Origin: Spirogloea muscicola
Taxonomy: Eukaryota > Streptophyta > Zygnematophyceae > Spirogloeales > Spirogloeaceae
DNA length: 64,000 nucleotides
Direction of reading: 5' to 3'
Assembly (NCBI GenBank): GCA_009602725.1
Contig: WELB01000165.1
Location: 213,818 to 277,817 of the forward strand
The position numbers were made by a program, and so were the translations under genes. Below, in pieces: positions 12,152 to 22,380 of this stretch. The number at the start of each line of letters is the position of its first letter. Position 1 is the first letter of the stretch. The notes under the pieces are model-generated. The model did no database searches, had not been told where the DNA came from, and was given only the letters and a program-made list of their open reading frames with translations.

Positions 12152-15036
12152 ATGGCGGCGCTGGTGGACCAGGCCGACGGGCGGTGGGAGCGGTACGTGA
12201 AGAAGGGCGAGGACGCGGCGCTGCCCCCGCTCCCGCTCTCCCGCACCTCCTCCTCCACGCTCGCCGAGCAGCGCCGCGTCGCCGTTGTCGGCACTGGCGC
12301 CCTCGGCGCCGCGCTCGGCAACCGCCTCGCCCAGGCCGGCTACGCCGTCACCTTCGGCTCCCGCTCCGGTACGACGACAGCCTCCCGTCGCTCCTTGGCC
12401 GACGGCGAGCCTCTCCAACGTCGCTATGAGCTCCCCAGTCGCCTCCTTGTGCCACCTTCGAGTGCTGCTCCGCCGATCCACGCCTGGAAGGCGACGCCCG
12501 CCGGCCCCTGAGCCGCGGAACCTCGCTCGGCGGGGGCTTGAGCCACCCCTTCCTTCCTCCCGTGCAAGCTAGCCTGTCTAGCGTTGGCTGCGTCGAGCTG
12601 GGCTCCAAAACCGGAGACTGGGCGTTGCCGTCTGCCGGGGTTTTGCTCGCCGGGCTGCCCAGAGACCGTCCGTCTTGATGGGTCTCTCCGTGCGCCTGTC
12701 GATTGCACCGCTAACTCGGCCGACGGTCCGACCGCCATCGGCAACCCCTTGGCACCGCACGCCCACTTCTTGGGGTTTTGACAACACCCTGGGGCCCCGA
12801 CACCACTTCGTGCTCCCCCGCCCCGGCTGTGCTCTTGTGTGCTGACCGTCCGACAGCGCGTGGCTGCTCACAGGCAAGACCAAGAATGCGGTGCGAGGCG
12901 ACTGCTTGGTGGTATCCGTCAAAACTGCCATCTTCATGGGAGACATTGTCATCCTCGCGCTCCCGCCCAAGAGCATCTCCTCGTTCGTGACGGGTGGGGC
13001 TTCCTGCCTTGGCGAAATCTCTTGCACGCTCTCACTCCTGTGTTACGAGCAGAGGAGCTGCTCCACTGCTATTTGGCAGAGCGCTCGCCTATGCTGTTGC
13101 CCCCCCTGCACCACAGTGGTCAAATTTGTACGACGTTGCTCATGTGTCACCCCTGTCAATGTCTGCTGACATGTCGTACTGTACTCATCGTGGCCGACCT
13201 TCCTGTCCTCCGAGTGCAGAGGCTGGCCATGCTCTGGAAGGCAAGGTGGTCGTGGACACCAGCAACCCCGGGGTCCAGTCCGAAGATGGCCAGTCTATGG
13301 GAGAGCTCGTGGCGGGCCTCCTTCCTGCGTCGCTCGTCGTCAAGGCCTTCAACACACTCTCGGCCTACCAGGTATCACAGCCCATAGCGAATTCGAGCCA
13401 GAGTTTTTGGCCTGCTGCGTAGCTCGGAAGCCCTCCGATAAAGATATGCAGAGAGAGCCAATCAGTCAGTCATTGATTACACATGTATCCTGTGCAACGT
13501 TGTCTGAAGCTCGATGTATTCCCACAAAGCCTCACTTGTTGAGAGCTTGTACAGGTAGACAGTGTCCGCTGCATGGTAGCTTCATGACTGCCAAGTGCTC
13601 ACTCACTTATGGGTTGCTTCTGGAGCAGATCAATGCAGCAAGCACCAGCGCCGGCCCGAAGGTCGTTGAGCTATGCAGCAACTCCAGCAGAGCAAAGATG
13701 CTGGTCGCCAACATGATTTATGACATGGGCCTGATGCCAGCCGACTTGGGCAGTAAGTACAGTCCACTTTGCTTGGATCAGTCTCTAGTGCTGGCAGTAC
13801 ACAAAAATATGACAGAAATACCTCCAGTCAAATGATCCTCATAATGTGCATGAGCGTGAAGCCTTGTCTGATTCGCTAGTGTTCTTACAGCGTACGTGCT
13901 CCTTACTGACACCAGTCTGCACTTGCTTACGTGTATCTTCCTGCAGGCATAAAGGCAGCAGGCAAGATGGAGAGAAAGCCCTTCATATTCTACACGAAGT
14001 GGCGCCAAGCCCTTCTTGTCAGCCTCGCCCTCTTCTTGCCATGCTTTGCATACGTGGTGGTGAGGGACGTTCATTATGGAGAGGGCTGGTCTCACATTCC
14101 CTTGTCAGGGGTATCGGGAGCGGTTGGATGGCTGAGCATCAACCTGATCACTGCCACGTACTCCGCTGGCTTGATAGCCACTGTCCTTCCGAAGCCCCTC
14201 CCTAGGTGGCTCATCAGTTGGCTGGAGATCCGGAAGCAGCTTGGCCTGCTGGCTTTCTTCTTTGCTGCCTGGCATGCTGCCGGTGCCACGCTCATCTTGA
14301 GGGATGGCTACAAGCACACGGCAGCTCTGTTCGATGGTGGTGAGCTTCTTCTCATGGCCGCTCTGCTCGCAAGGACAGCCCTCGGTGATCCTCGCTAGCC
14401 GGCATAGCTTAGGCTCTGCTGAACTCGTTGTGCCTTTTTCCAGAGAGCCAGATTCTTACGAGATTTTCCTCTGATGACCTGCCTACAGTTGGGCGATTGA
14501 CGGCCTTGGGGGAGAGTTCCCTGCTTGTGGGCCTGCTCGGCCTGGCGTGTCTGGCCATTCTGAGCATTACTAGTCTTCCCAGCGTTGTGGCCTCTCTCTC
14601 CTGGCGAGAATGGGACTTTGTACACAAGAAGCTCGGATGGCTGTCGGTCATCCTTTCCCTTGGCCACGTTGTTATCTTTGCAACGCCACTTGACTGGCCA
14701 CACAGTGGAAGATGGCAGAGGTAATGTGCCATGTCCTTCACCTATGGCCTTGTGAGCTGCACAGCATCTCAAAGGAACAAGTGAAGTTGCCAGCGGCATT
14801 CTCAATCCCACCTCGTCGCTGCTCTTGCACCTTGGGCTCAAGGTCGTACCTTTGATAGTGCTCATCACTGTGGCACTGTCTGCTGCAGGTCTTTGCCACC
14901 TGCGACCATCTTCATACTGGCGCCCATCTCATTATTGGTAGTCTGCAAATTGCTATTCATATTGTCCAAGTACTTATCTGCCATGCTTAGGAGGATGCGG
15001 AGGTACCGCACAGTCAGCACTGAAGTGCCCGTCTGA
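12152..15036 (+). CDS. STEAP-like metalloreductase (F420-type NADPH domain plus six-TM ferric reductase domain)
   Basis: Predicted membrane metalloreductase of the STEAP type, moving electrons from NADPH through flavin and heme to metal ions. Exons, all phase-consistent: 12152-12368, 12874-12993, 13220-13371, 13629-13752, 13947-14339, 14444-14720, 14889-15036. The product is about 476 residues, normal for STEAP. The N-terminal half is an F420/NADP oxidoreductase-like Rossmann domain: RVAVVGTGALGAALGNRLAQ, then DIVILALPPKS, GKVVVDTSNP, SLVVKAFNTLSAYQ. The C-terminal half is hydrophobic and carries STEAP hallmarks: LGLLAFFFAAWHAAG (likely heme His), ITSLPSVVASLSWREWDFVH and LGWLSVILSLGHVVIF (second likely heme His). 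The exon 5 donor is ambiguous: GTGAGC at 14340 is preferred, and a second in-phase donor lies near 14384. TGTAA, the usual green-algal polyadenylation signal, lies about 25 bp after the stop. Confidence 0.88.
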
Positions 15037-16200
15037 GGTGATTGAAGGGGAGGTTTGACGTGTAATGTAGGGGTTGCGTCAGGGCTTGTGTTGAGCACAT
15101 GTAGAGTACATAAAAGGAGGGTTTTCTTAGCTCCTCACTATGCAGCAACTCGCTGGCATTATCGTGAGGTTTGCTGTTAACCTCAGCCTTGTTGCCTCAC
15201 ATGAGGCCCTTGGCCCAGGTTTAGACCAATAATGAGCTATGCTGAGTAGGAAATGTACATACTCAAGTGGGGCATCGTCATTGTCATCGATGCCCTCATC
15301 TTTGTCTACAGAGTCCTCAGCTCACCACAACCATATGCTCCGATAAGGACCACTTTCTGGAATTGCTGCTCGTTCAGCAGGCAAGAAAAGCGGACAGACC
15401 GTACGAGCCTACGGCAAATGTCATCACCCTATAGACTGGCGGAAGAAATGTACTAAATAGTACTAAACAACAGCGCCATCGAATTTATCGAAGGGAGGGA
15501 AAAATACATAGTCAGAGAGGATGCCTGAATATTACGCCAGCCTTGGCGACTGTCAGTGCTGGAAGATTTCATATCGTTTGGCAGAGAAGCATCGTGTTCA
15601 CCTCCACATAGTATGCTCCATATGAAATGTCCGGCAGTAGTGTATGTTGCAGTCATGGCAAGAATTGCTGTGTGCTACGGCTTGCGGGACGGCTGCTGGC
15701 CTTTATTGACTTCATTCATAGCGCAATATGCAAGCATACTGCTACATATTGATTCGCCGAAGTCGAGCTAGTATGTTGTGCTAGCTCCCTCTCACTGTCT
15801 CAGCCCATGTCATTGACTGATGAGAAGGGCTCCCGTCTGCTCACTTAATGTCGTTCTCCCTTGCTAAACATCATCGAGACAAGGTCACTGAGAAGGTTGA
15901 GGTGCACGTGCAAGTCACTGCTCCTTCGAGTGAAGTCATCCTTCTATGACTGGTCGTGGCGTAAGAGGAGGGAGGTGACTTTGAACTACGCACGTAGTGG
16001 TGAATGATTCAAAACGCAGTGCATCCACTCGACATGTTATGAAGCCAGTCATGTGGTGCTGGCACGAGGGAAAGAAACAGCGGAGCCCCGAGCTGCTGCT
16101 CTCCGATCAGTGTTACTCACACGGGCATGCTTGATGCATGACCTGAGCTATGGGATGGGCTAGGCAGTCACAAAACATGGACGGAATGGCCGAAAACTGC
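15037..16200. other. 3' flank of the STEAP-like gene; no gene seen
   Basis: After the STEAP-like stop there is a TGTAA near 15060. The rest holds only short open frames without recognisable domains, and no terminal hairpin module. I see nothing else here that I can support. Confidence 0.5.
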
Positions 16201-16560
16201 ACTACTGGCCGCTAGCAAGGTCGAGCAACACGCAACTTCGGCGAAGGGCGGTGCGAGAGGAAGCAGCAGCATCTGAAGTGGGGGCGAGGGCTGGCAAAAG
16301 CCAGCCCATGAGAGGCCAGAAAAGCGCTACAGCACACAGCGGCGCAAGTGGCCACAATGTACAAGGTCGGGAGGGGCCAGAAGGCGGGAGAAGAAGTGGC
16401 ACTCCCAATGGGGGCAAGGGCTGCGAAAAGCCAGCCCAAAAAGAATTCACAAAGGTTCAGAGGGGCCTAAGAGCGGTGAGCAGCTACAAAGGGGCCTGAA
16501 GAGAGCAAGAAACGCCTCACCGTGACAGATAGGTGGCAGGGGGGGAGAAGCGGAGTGCGT
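16201..16560 (-). repeat. Hairpin modules of the retrotransposon family
   Basis: Two minus-orientation hairpin variants lie near 16286-16315 and 16405-16445, each with the GGGCTGG and CCAGCCC arms and the following AAAAAGAATTCACAAAGG-like tail. There is no coding sequence. They mark the left edge of the long retrotransposon pile that ends near 21340. Confidence 0.6.
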
Positions 16561-16596
16561 GCGGCGGGCGGGAGAGGGGCGAAAAAGGGACGCTGC

Positions 16597-16633
16597 GTAG
16601 GGTTGGGATTTAGGGTTGGGATTAGGGCTAGGA
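16597..16633 (+). repeat. Degenerate interstitial telomere-like tract
   Basis: A short run of TAGGGTTGGGATTTAGGG-like units resembles the plant and algal telomere repeat TTTAGGG. It sits at the edge of a very GC-rich block (16550-16950) of unknown origin. The tract is only about 37 bp and imperfect. Confidence 0.45.
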
Positions 16634-16954
16634 TGCCCGCCCCGCGGCGGGCTCCCGCCCGGCCCAGCGGCCCGGGACACGTGCCTCGGCCGGCCGCTGC
16701 GAGTAGGCCACCTGGCGCACGCGCGAGGCCGTCGCGCCGCCACGCGCCGACCGCGCCGCACAGGACGCCGCTTTGTCGGGGGGGGGCTTGCGCACGTGGG
16801 CGCGCCCTTCCGTACGGCATCCGGCTCCGCCGGCCGCGGGAGGGGCGACGTCACCGGCGGCCCCAGCAGGATGCTGTCGCGACGCGCCTGGGGCCAGCCA
16901 GATGGCCGGCAGGAGCGCCGCGGGACGGCCGGCGTGCGGGGCCGGCCTGTGTTT

Positions 16955-17297
16955 CTCAGCACCTCTTTCTTTGGCTTCGAACATTGTCCATTCTTTTTGG
17001 GTTGGCTTTGCCAGCCCCTCTTCTCAATGGGCGAGCACCTTCTTGTGAAGCACCCGCCTGCTGCGCACAGCTTGGGCCGTGGGCGCTTCTGTGCTTGTCC
17101 ATTCCTTTGGGCTTTGTAGTGTAGTCCTTTTGGGCTGGCCACTTCCCGCAAGCCATTCTAGCTTGCTTCGCTGCGTCTGCAGCGCTTCCAGGGCCAGGCC
17201 GAGCTTTGGCGGCGGCCGGCCTCCGGCTTCCGTCAGGGCGACGTCTTTCCGCCGGCTAGCTACTCAGACTTGCATCTCCTGACTAGAGGTTACTGAG
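16955..17297 (+). mobile_element. Nested 3' ends of family-1 retrotransposon copies
   Basis: A 3' UTR plus terminal hairpin occupies about 16960-17045 (ACATTGTCCATTC, GGGTTGGCTTTGCCAGCCC, then TGGGCGAGCAC). A further UTR fragment follows. A second truncated copy begins near 17160 and reads ASGFRQGDVFPPASYSDLHL to its coding end LLTRGY-stop at about 17294. The later copy starts within the tail of the earlier one. Confidence 0.7.
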
Positions 17298-17339
17298 CGT
17301 TCCCTGGCTGACGTCTTAGTCCTAGTCTACGTACTCCGG

Positions 17340-17990
17340 CTCCTTCGGACCTTGTCCATTCTTTTGGGCTGGCCTTTCCCAGCCACCAGTCAAGCTGGCC
17401 GCGCTTCCTTCCAGGCACTAGCGACACACCAGCGTGCTGGGCGTGCATTAGGCCAGGCAATGGCTTCCGTGGCCGTGGTCTGGCTCCTCGGCTTAGCTTG
17501 TCAGACATGGATGTGCTCACTCGAGGATACGAGTGTCTCCCTTGGCCAGCTCATTTCATGCGCACCGCGCGCCTTCTCTTCACAGCCCTCGCCCCCTTTG
17601 GATGAGCTTACATCTTCTTCTTACATCTTTCGGGCTGGCTGCAGTCATGAAACAGGTTGGAACACCACAATATTGAATCTGCCTTTTCTTTTTTTAATTT
17701 GGATCGGCTTTTTTGCCCTCGCCAACTTCAGCCCTCGCTGGCCGCTGATGAGCTTACTTCGTCAATACTTTTCGGGCTTTCGGGCTTCTTCTCTTTCTTT
17801 CCCTTTTGCTCGGACCTGCATCTCCTGTCTAGAGGTTACTGAGCGTTCCCTGGCTGATGTCTTAGTCCTAGTCGTTAGCACTCAGGCTCCCTCAGACTTT
17901 GTCCATTCTTTTGGGCTGGCCTTTCCCAGCCACCAGTCAGTCTGGCCGCGCTTCCTTTCTTTTCGGCTGGCTGTTCACAGCCCTTGCCCC
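17340..17990 (+). mobile_element. Further truncated retrotransposon tails
   Basis: Hairpin modules at about 17360-17395 and 17910-17945 (TTGGGCTGGCCTTTCCCAGC) flank a short copy whose coding end SDLHLLSRGY-stop lies near 17812-17845. The GCGCGC-core module occurs in reverse orientation near 17555-17580. No host gene is visible. Confidence 0.65.
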
Positions 17991-17999
17991 CTTCGGGAG

Positions 18000-18450
18000 A
18001 GCTACTTCCGGTCTCCACGCCCGTCGCGCAGACCTGGTGGCCACCCCACAGGCCGGCGGACCACGTCTTCTCCTGGACGTGGTGACCACCGACGCATACG
18101 ACCGCTCACACCCAGCCCAATGTGCCACCAAGGTTGGGTATGCGGTCGCCTGCGCTCGGGCTAAAGAGTCACGTACGCCGACCATCCGCGGGAGGACGAG
18201 TTCTTCCCGTTGGCAATTGACACCACGGGGCCCTGGGCGCTCGGTGGCTCGAGCTGCTCACCCAGCTCGCCCGCCACACCATCGCCCGTCGCTTCCATGG
18301 GGAGCCGGTGGACTATCCTGCAGCCGGGTCGCTGGCGCAAGTGTATCGTATTCGCCTGGCCTTCTCGCTGCAGAGGTCTATGGCCTGCGCGCTGCACCTT
18401 CGTGCCGGCAGAGCCCTCGCCGCTGCCTCTGGCTCTGGCGGCTCAGTCGC
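18000..18450 (+). pseudogene. Decayed RLE-domain fragment of a retrotransposon
   Basis: This older copy encodes the C-terminal endonuclease region but changes reading frame at least twice. HARRADLVATPQAGGPRLLL and DVVTTDAYDRSHPAQCATKV read in one frame to about 18175. ADHPREDEFFPLAIDTTGPW follows in a second frame. LARHTIARRF, AGSLAQVYRIRLAFSLQRSM and LHLRAGRALAAASGSG read in a third to about 18440. It stops short of the RGY end, where the reverse transcriptase frame begins, so a younger element seems to have inserted here. Confidence 0.75.
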
Positions 18451-20708
18451 TTCACCAGGTGTGCCAGCTCCTTGCTCGCGACCAGGTCCCGGCCAGCATC
18501 CGCGACGTCATCTGCACCAGCACGCTGCTGGCCCTCAGCAAGGCCAATGGGGGGGTCAGGCCCATTGCCATTGGCGAAGTGCTCTACCGCCTGGTGGGGC
18601 GCGCGCTATGGCAACAGCACGCGGGGCTGGCCCAGGAACACCTGGCGCCCCACCAATTCGGTGCGGGGCTGCGGAGCGGCGGCGAGGTGGTCGTGCATGG
18701 CGTAAGGGCCGCCTTGGACTTGAACCCCGGGTGGATGGCCTTGGCAGTAGATGTCCAGAATGCGTTTAACAGCGCAGACCGGGATGTCATCGCTGAGGAG
18801 CTGAGGGCGGCCTTCCCCAGCCTCCTCCCCTTCTTCAGGCTGGGATATGGTCAGCCAAGCGACCTGCTGTGGCGGACAGGGCATGGGGCGGTGGAAGTCC
18901 TCCTTTCCTCCACGGGCGCACGCCAAGGAGATCCGCTGGCTGGCCTCTACTACGCACTGGCTCACAACCGTGCACTGCTGGCCACGGTCGCGGCTCACCC
19001 GGGCGTCCACGCCCCCACGTACGCCGACGATACAACGCTGGTGGGGCCGCCAGAGGACGTCGTGGCAGCCTTTGACACCTTCAAAGTGCAGCTGGGCGCG
19101 ATCGGCTTGGGCATCCGCGCAGCCAAGTGCAGCGCTTGGTCTCCCCAGGGCCTGCCAGCCCTCCTGCGCCTGCCCTCGGGCTGTCAGACACCAGCTGGGG
19201 GCTTCATCCTCCTCGGCGCCCCCATAGGCTCCCCAGCCTTTGTGGTGGAGCAGCTCCAGGCTCGACTGCAGGAGCACCTCCGGCCGGCGGACCGCCTCCA
19301 CATGCTGCAAGACATGCAGCTGGCGACCGCCATGCTGACCAGGTGCATTGCCCACCGTCCGCACTACCTGGCCCGCGTCCTCCCTCCCTCCCCGGCGGTG
19401 AAGGCGGCGTACGCGGCTTTTGACTCCGGCGTTCTGGCGAGCGCGGCCTCTCTCCTGCAACACCCCGGCTTCCTCACCACACCAGCCGCGATGCTCCAGG
19501 CCAGCCTGCCTGTCAGTCGTGGCGGTCTGGGCTGCCGCCCAGTCGCCCGCGTTTGCGAGGCCGCCTACCTGGGCAGCTGGGCCCAGGTCGCCGCACCCAT
19601 CAGCCGGCGGTTCCAAGCGCACGGCATCCGCACCATGGAGCGGGTGGTAGCTGAAGTGGAGAGCGGCTCGTTGCCTTTCCAGGCTGCTCTCCGCGCTGCC
19701 CGCGACGCGCTCCTGGCGGCCCACCCCGACATGTCGAAGCAGGTCGTCCCGTTCATCCACCTTGCGCACACCCCCGACCTGCGGGCCCAGGCCCGCTACA
19801 CTGCGCTGGTGGACAAAGCGGCCTACGACCAGTTGGTGGAGCTCCTTCCGCCGCACGACACCCGAGGGCGCGCCCGGCTCCTCTCCGCCTCCTCCCCTGG
19901 GGCGGCGGCGTGGCTAGCAGCACTCCCCATCTACGCGGCGCTGACTATTCCAGACGCGGTATTCAGGACGGCGGCCCACCGGCTCCTCGGCCTCCTCCCT
20001 CCCTGCCTCATCGGGGTCCAACAGTGCGAGTGCGGTGCCCGCCACGATGACCCTGCGGCGTTGGCGGCCCACATGCTCCGCTGTGCACACGGGGGCGAGC
20101 GGACAGGTTCGCACGACCTCCTGCGAGACGCCATGCAGGGTGTGTTCCTGGAGGCCGGCTACAAGGTGGCAGTGGAGAACTCCACGATAATGCCCATCCT
20201 GCGGGGCGCCGATGGACAGCTTCACACCCGCCGCGCGGACCTCGTTGCCATCCCGCCCGGAGGAGGTCCGCGCATCATCGCTGATGTGGTAACTGCCGAT
20301 TGCGTTGATTCGGCCAACCCCGCGAGGTCCGCGACGCTCGTCGGGCACGCGGTCGCTCTGGCGGCTCGGAGTAAGGAGCGCAAGTACTCTGACCACCCTC
20401 CAGGCGATGCCTTCGCGGCACTGGCCATTGACGTACACGGGGCATTTGGCAGTGGCTGGTTGGATCTCCTCCAGCGGCTTGCCCGGGAGGCCATCGAGCG
20501 GCGGCAGGGTTCGCCAGGCTTCAATGCTGCCGGCTCCCTCTCGCAGGTCTTTCGGATGAGGCTGGCGGTCTCGCTGCAGCGCTCTTTGGCTCATGCGGTC
20601 CACGCGCGGGCTGGCCGTGCTATGGCTGCTGCTTCCGGGTCTCGGCAAAGTGCCGCTTCTCCTGCTCCGAGTTACTCTGATCTGCTGTTGCTCACACGTG
20701 GATACTGA
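18450..20708 (+). CDS. Non-LTR retrotransposon ORF: reverse transcriptase plus CCHC and restriction-like endonuclease
   Basis: An intact open frame of a LINE-type element. The frame is open from 18210, but its first 80 or so codons lie over the older fragment in an unrelated frame, so the element probably starts near 18450 and is 5'-truncated. Reverse transcriptase motifs in order are NGGVRPIAIGE, ALAVDVQNAFNSADRD, STGARQGDPLAGLYYALA and the catalytic PTYADDTTLVG (Asp-Asp at 19026-19031). After a connector comes a CxCx12Hx3C knuckle (CECGARHDDPAALAAHMLRC, about 20025-20085). An RLE-like segment follows: HTRRADLVAI, IIADVVTAD, KERKYSDHPPGD and ALAIDVHGAFGSGW. The protein ends SYSDLLLLTRGY. An RLE after the RT suggests a site-selective element of the R2-like kind. 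No 5' gag-like region or APE domain is present. Confidence 0.88.
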   Translation, partial: LHQVCQLLARDQVPASIRDVICTSTLLALSKANGGVRPIAIGEVLYRLVGRALWQQHAGLAQEHLAPHQFGAGLRSGGEVVVHGVRAALDLNPGWMALAVDVQNAFNSADRDVIAEELRAAFPSLLPFFRLGYGQPSDLLWRTGHGAVEVLLSSTGARQGDPLAGLYYALAHNRALLATVAAHPGVHAPTYADDTTLVGPPEDVVAAFDTFKVQLGAIGLGIRAAKCSAWSPQGLPALLRLPSGCQTPAGGFILLGAPIGSPAFVVEQLQARLQEHLRPADRLHMLQDMQLATAMLTRCIAHRPHYLARVLPPSPAVKAAYAAFDSGVLASAASLLQHPGFLTTPAAMLQASLPVSRGGLGCRPVARVCEAAYLGSWAQVAAPISRRFQAHGIRTMERVVAEVESGSLPFQAALRAARDALLAAHPDMSKQVVPFIHLAHTPDLRAQARYTALVDKAAYDQLVELLPPHDTRGRARLLSASSPGAAAWLAALPIYAALTIPDAVFRTAAHRLLGLLPPCLIGVQQCECGARHDDPAALAAHMLRCAHGGERTGSHDLLRDAMQGVFLEAGYKVAVENSTIMPILRGADGQLHTRRADLVAIPPGGGPRIIADVVTADCVDSANPARSATLVGHAVALAARSKERKYSDHPPGDAFAALAIDVHGAFGSGWLDLLQRLAREAIERRQGSPGFNAAGSLSQVFRMRLAVSLQRSLAHAVHARAGRAMAAASGSRQSAASPAPSYSDLLLLTRGY

Positions 20709-20850
20709 GCAGCCATCAGCATCTCCCTCTGCACCATCTTGCACTTTGTAGTGTAGTCCTTTTTCAGCACCTCTTTCTTTGGCTTTGAACATTGTCCATT
20801 CTTTTTGGGTTGGCTTTGCCAGCCCCTCTTCTCAATGGGCGAGCACCTTC
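20709..20850 (+). mobile_element. 3' UTR and terminal hairpin of the open element
   Basis: After the stop comes a short UTR containing TTTGTAGTGTAGTCC and ACATTGTCCATTC. It is followed by the hairpin GGGTTGGCTTTGCCAGCCC (about 20807-20825) and CTCTTCTCAATGGGCGAGCA. The same order ends most other copies in the window. There is no poly(A) tail. The hairpin is probably the 3' end recognised during reverse transcription (inference). Confidence 0.7.
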
Positions 20851-21345
20851 TCTTCCAGGAGCCTAGCATCTCTGATCTGCGGCTGCTTAGCAGGGGTTAC
20901 TGAGTGATTCGTAGCTGCTTTGCTTCTGTGTGTGCTTGTTTTTCTTAGCGCTTCCCCTGGCCCCCTTCTCGTACTCTGTTCATTCTTTTTTGGGCTGGCT
21001 TTTCCAGCCCCTATTTTCAATGGGCGAGCACTTTCTTCGCTTCCTGCGGGACCGGTCTTATTTCAGCAAGATAGCGAGATAGCGAGACAGCCCTCTACTG
21101 GAAGCCGCCTCTGGGTCTCGGCGGAGTGCCTCATTCCCTGCAGCCAGCTCTTCCGACCTGTTGTTGCTCACTCGCGGGTATTGAGCTTCCCTGTGCATCG
21201 TCTTGTGTCCTTTGCCGTGGTTTGTAGTGTAGTCCCATTTCGGCACCTCTTTCTTTGGCTTTGGACATTGTCCATTCTTTTGAGGCTGGCTTTGCCAGCC
21301 CCTCTCCGCTATGGGCGAGCACCTTCTACTGGAGAAGTCTTGGTC
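20851..21345 (+). mobile_element. Two further head-to-tail truncated copies
   Basis: Directly after the hairpin of the open element, a truncated copy reads SISDLRLLSRGY-stop (stop near 20901), then its own UTR and hairpin (about 20990-21012) and TGGGCGAGCAC. A second copy reads SASGSRRSASFPAASSSDLL to LLTRGY-stop (near 21184), then UTR and hairpin (about 21280-21302). Each unit starts within roughly 10-60 bp of the preceding hairpin, in the same orientation. Confidence 0.75.
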
Positions 21346-22380
21346 GTTGAAAACAAGAACAGAAGATAGAAAGGAAGAACCAGTGTTACCAAAGAAGAGC
21401 TCTTGCAAGTGAAGAGAAGAATGGAATAATGGCTGTGGATGGCCATCCCCATTCAGACAAGGTCCGATGAGGCCGGAAAGTGCAACACACGCAGCTATGC
21501 AAGTGGCTACCATGAATGGTTGCTCAACGGCCCCAAGCACAAGCCGCAAGTGGGATAAAGAGCAGCCGAAGTCAAACAGCTCCTAAAAAGTAAAGCGATG
21601 ACCGAAAGAGGCCAGTCCAATAGGAATGGCCAAAAAGCAGTCGCCAGGCTTGTACAATAAACCATTGGCAAGTACAAGTGGCTACAAGAGGAAGAGCAGA
21701 GTAGAGTAGAGGTAGACATTTTGCTTGAAGTGTCTAAGCGGGCATTTCAATCTGCTTCCAATGATCAGTTATAGTGAAGGAACTTTCTCACCTTGATGGC
21801 GGGCAGTGAAAGCACGGCCGTGTTTGTGAGACATACACGTACTTACCAACTTCAGAAAACATTCCGTAATCATCATTAGCCTTATACTGTCCTCTTTGGA
21901 AAAAGAAGACCTTTCTAGTGCCTCAGTATCACAAATCAGCTGCCAGACTAGGACGAGCAGATAGGCAGAAGTCAAAGCGTTCCTTGGAGAGGATGCCGGC
22001 AGAATGGGGCCGAAAGAGGGGCCAGCCCAAAAAGGGAAGTGGATGCACATACTTATTCCGACCTGCGGATATTGACTTGGGGTTCCTGAGCAGCTGTTTG
22101 CATGAGCTACTTCCTGTGCCTGGTGCGATGAGCTTCATGTGCTTCCCCCAGAGTTTGCTCATCCTGTTTGTGCTGGCCATGCGCAGCGCCACTCTCTCTG
22201 GGACAGATGTTCTTCCAAAGAAATGCGGCTGGGCGAGCAGCCAGCATGCGGGGCTTGTCATTAAAAGAGCACTTTCTCAACGGAAGGTGGTGCCAGTGCA
22301 AGTGGGAGAAGGGAGGCAAAAGCGTGCAGTGAGCAATGGAGGGCCAATACAGCCACGTTCAAAAAGCACATCTGACAATA
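21346..22380. other. Intergenic repeats, no gene recognised
   Basis: The stretch contains weak hairpin variants (near 21600 and 22015) and short unassigned open frames. Nothing matches a known protein family by eye. Confidence 0.45.

Noticed and set aside
11765-12481. Long minus-strand frame over the STEAP 5' end
   Set aside because: The plus strand encodes the NADPH-binding domain with a recognisable motif; the antisense frame is a GC-composition artefact.
18210-18450. N-terminal part of the 832-codon open frame as a real protein domain
   Set aside because: It is an older RLE fragment read out of frame; the true frames of that fragment match the family C-terminus.
18606-20792. Minus-strand frames of 416 and 292 codons over the retrotransposon
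   Set aside because: They are antisense to the clearly coding RT-RLE frame and show no domain.
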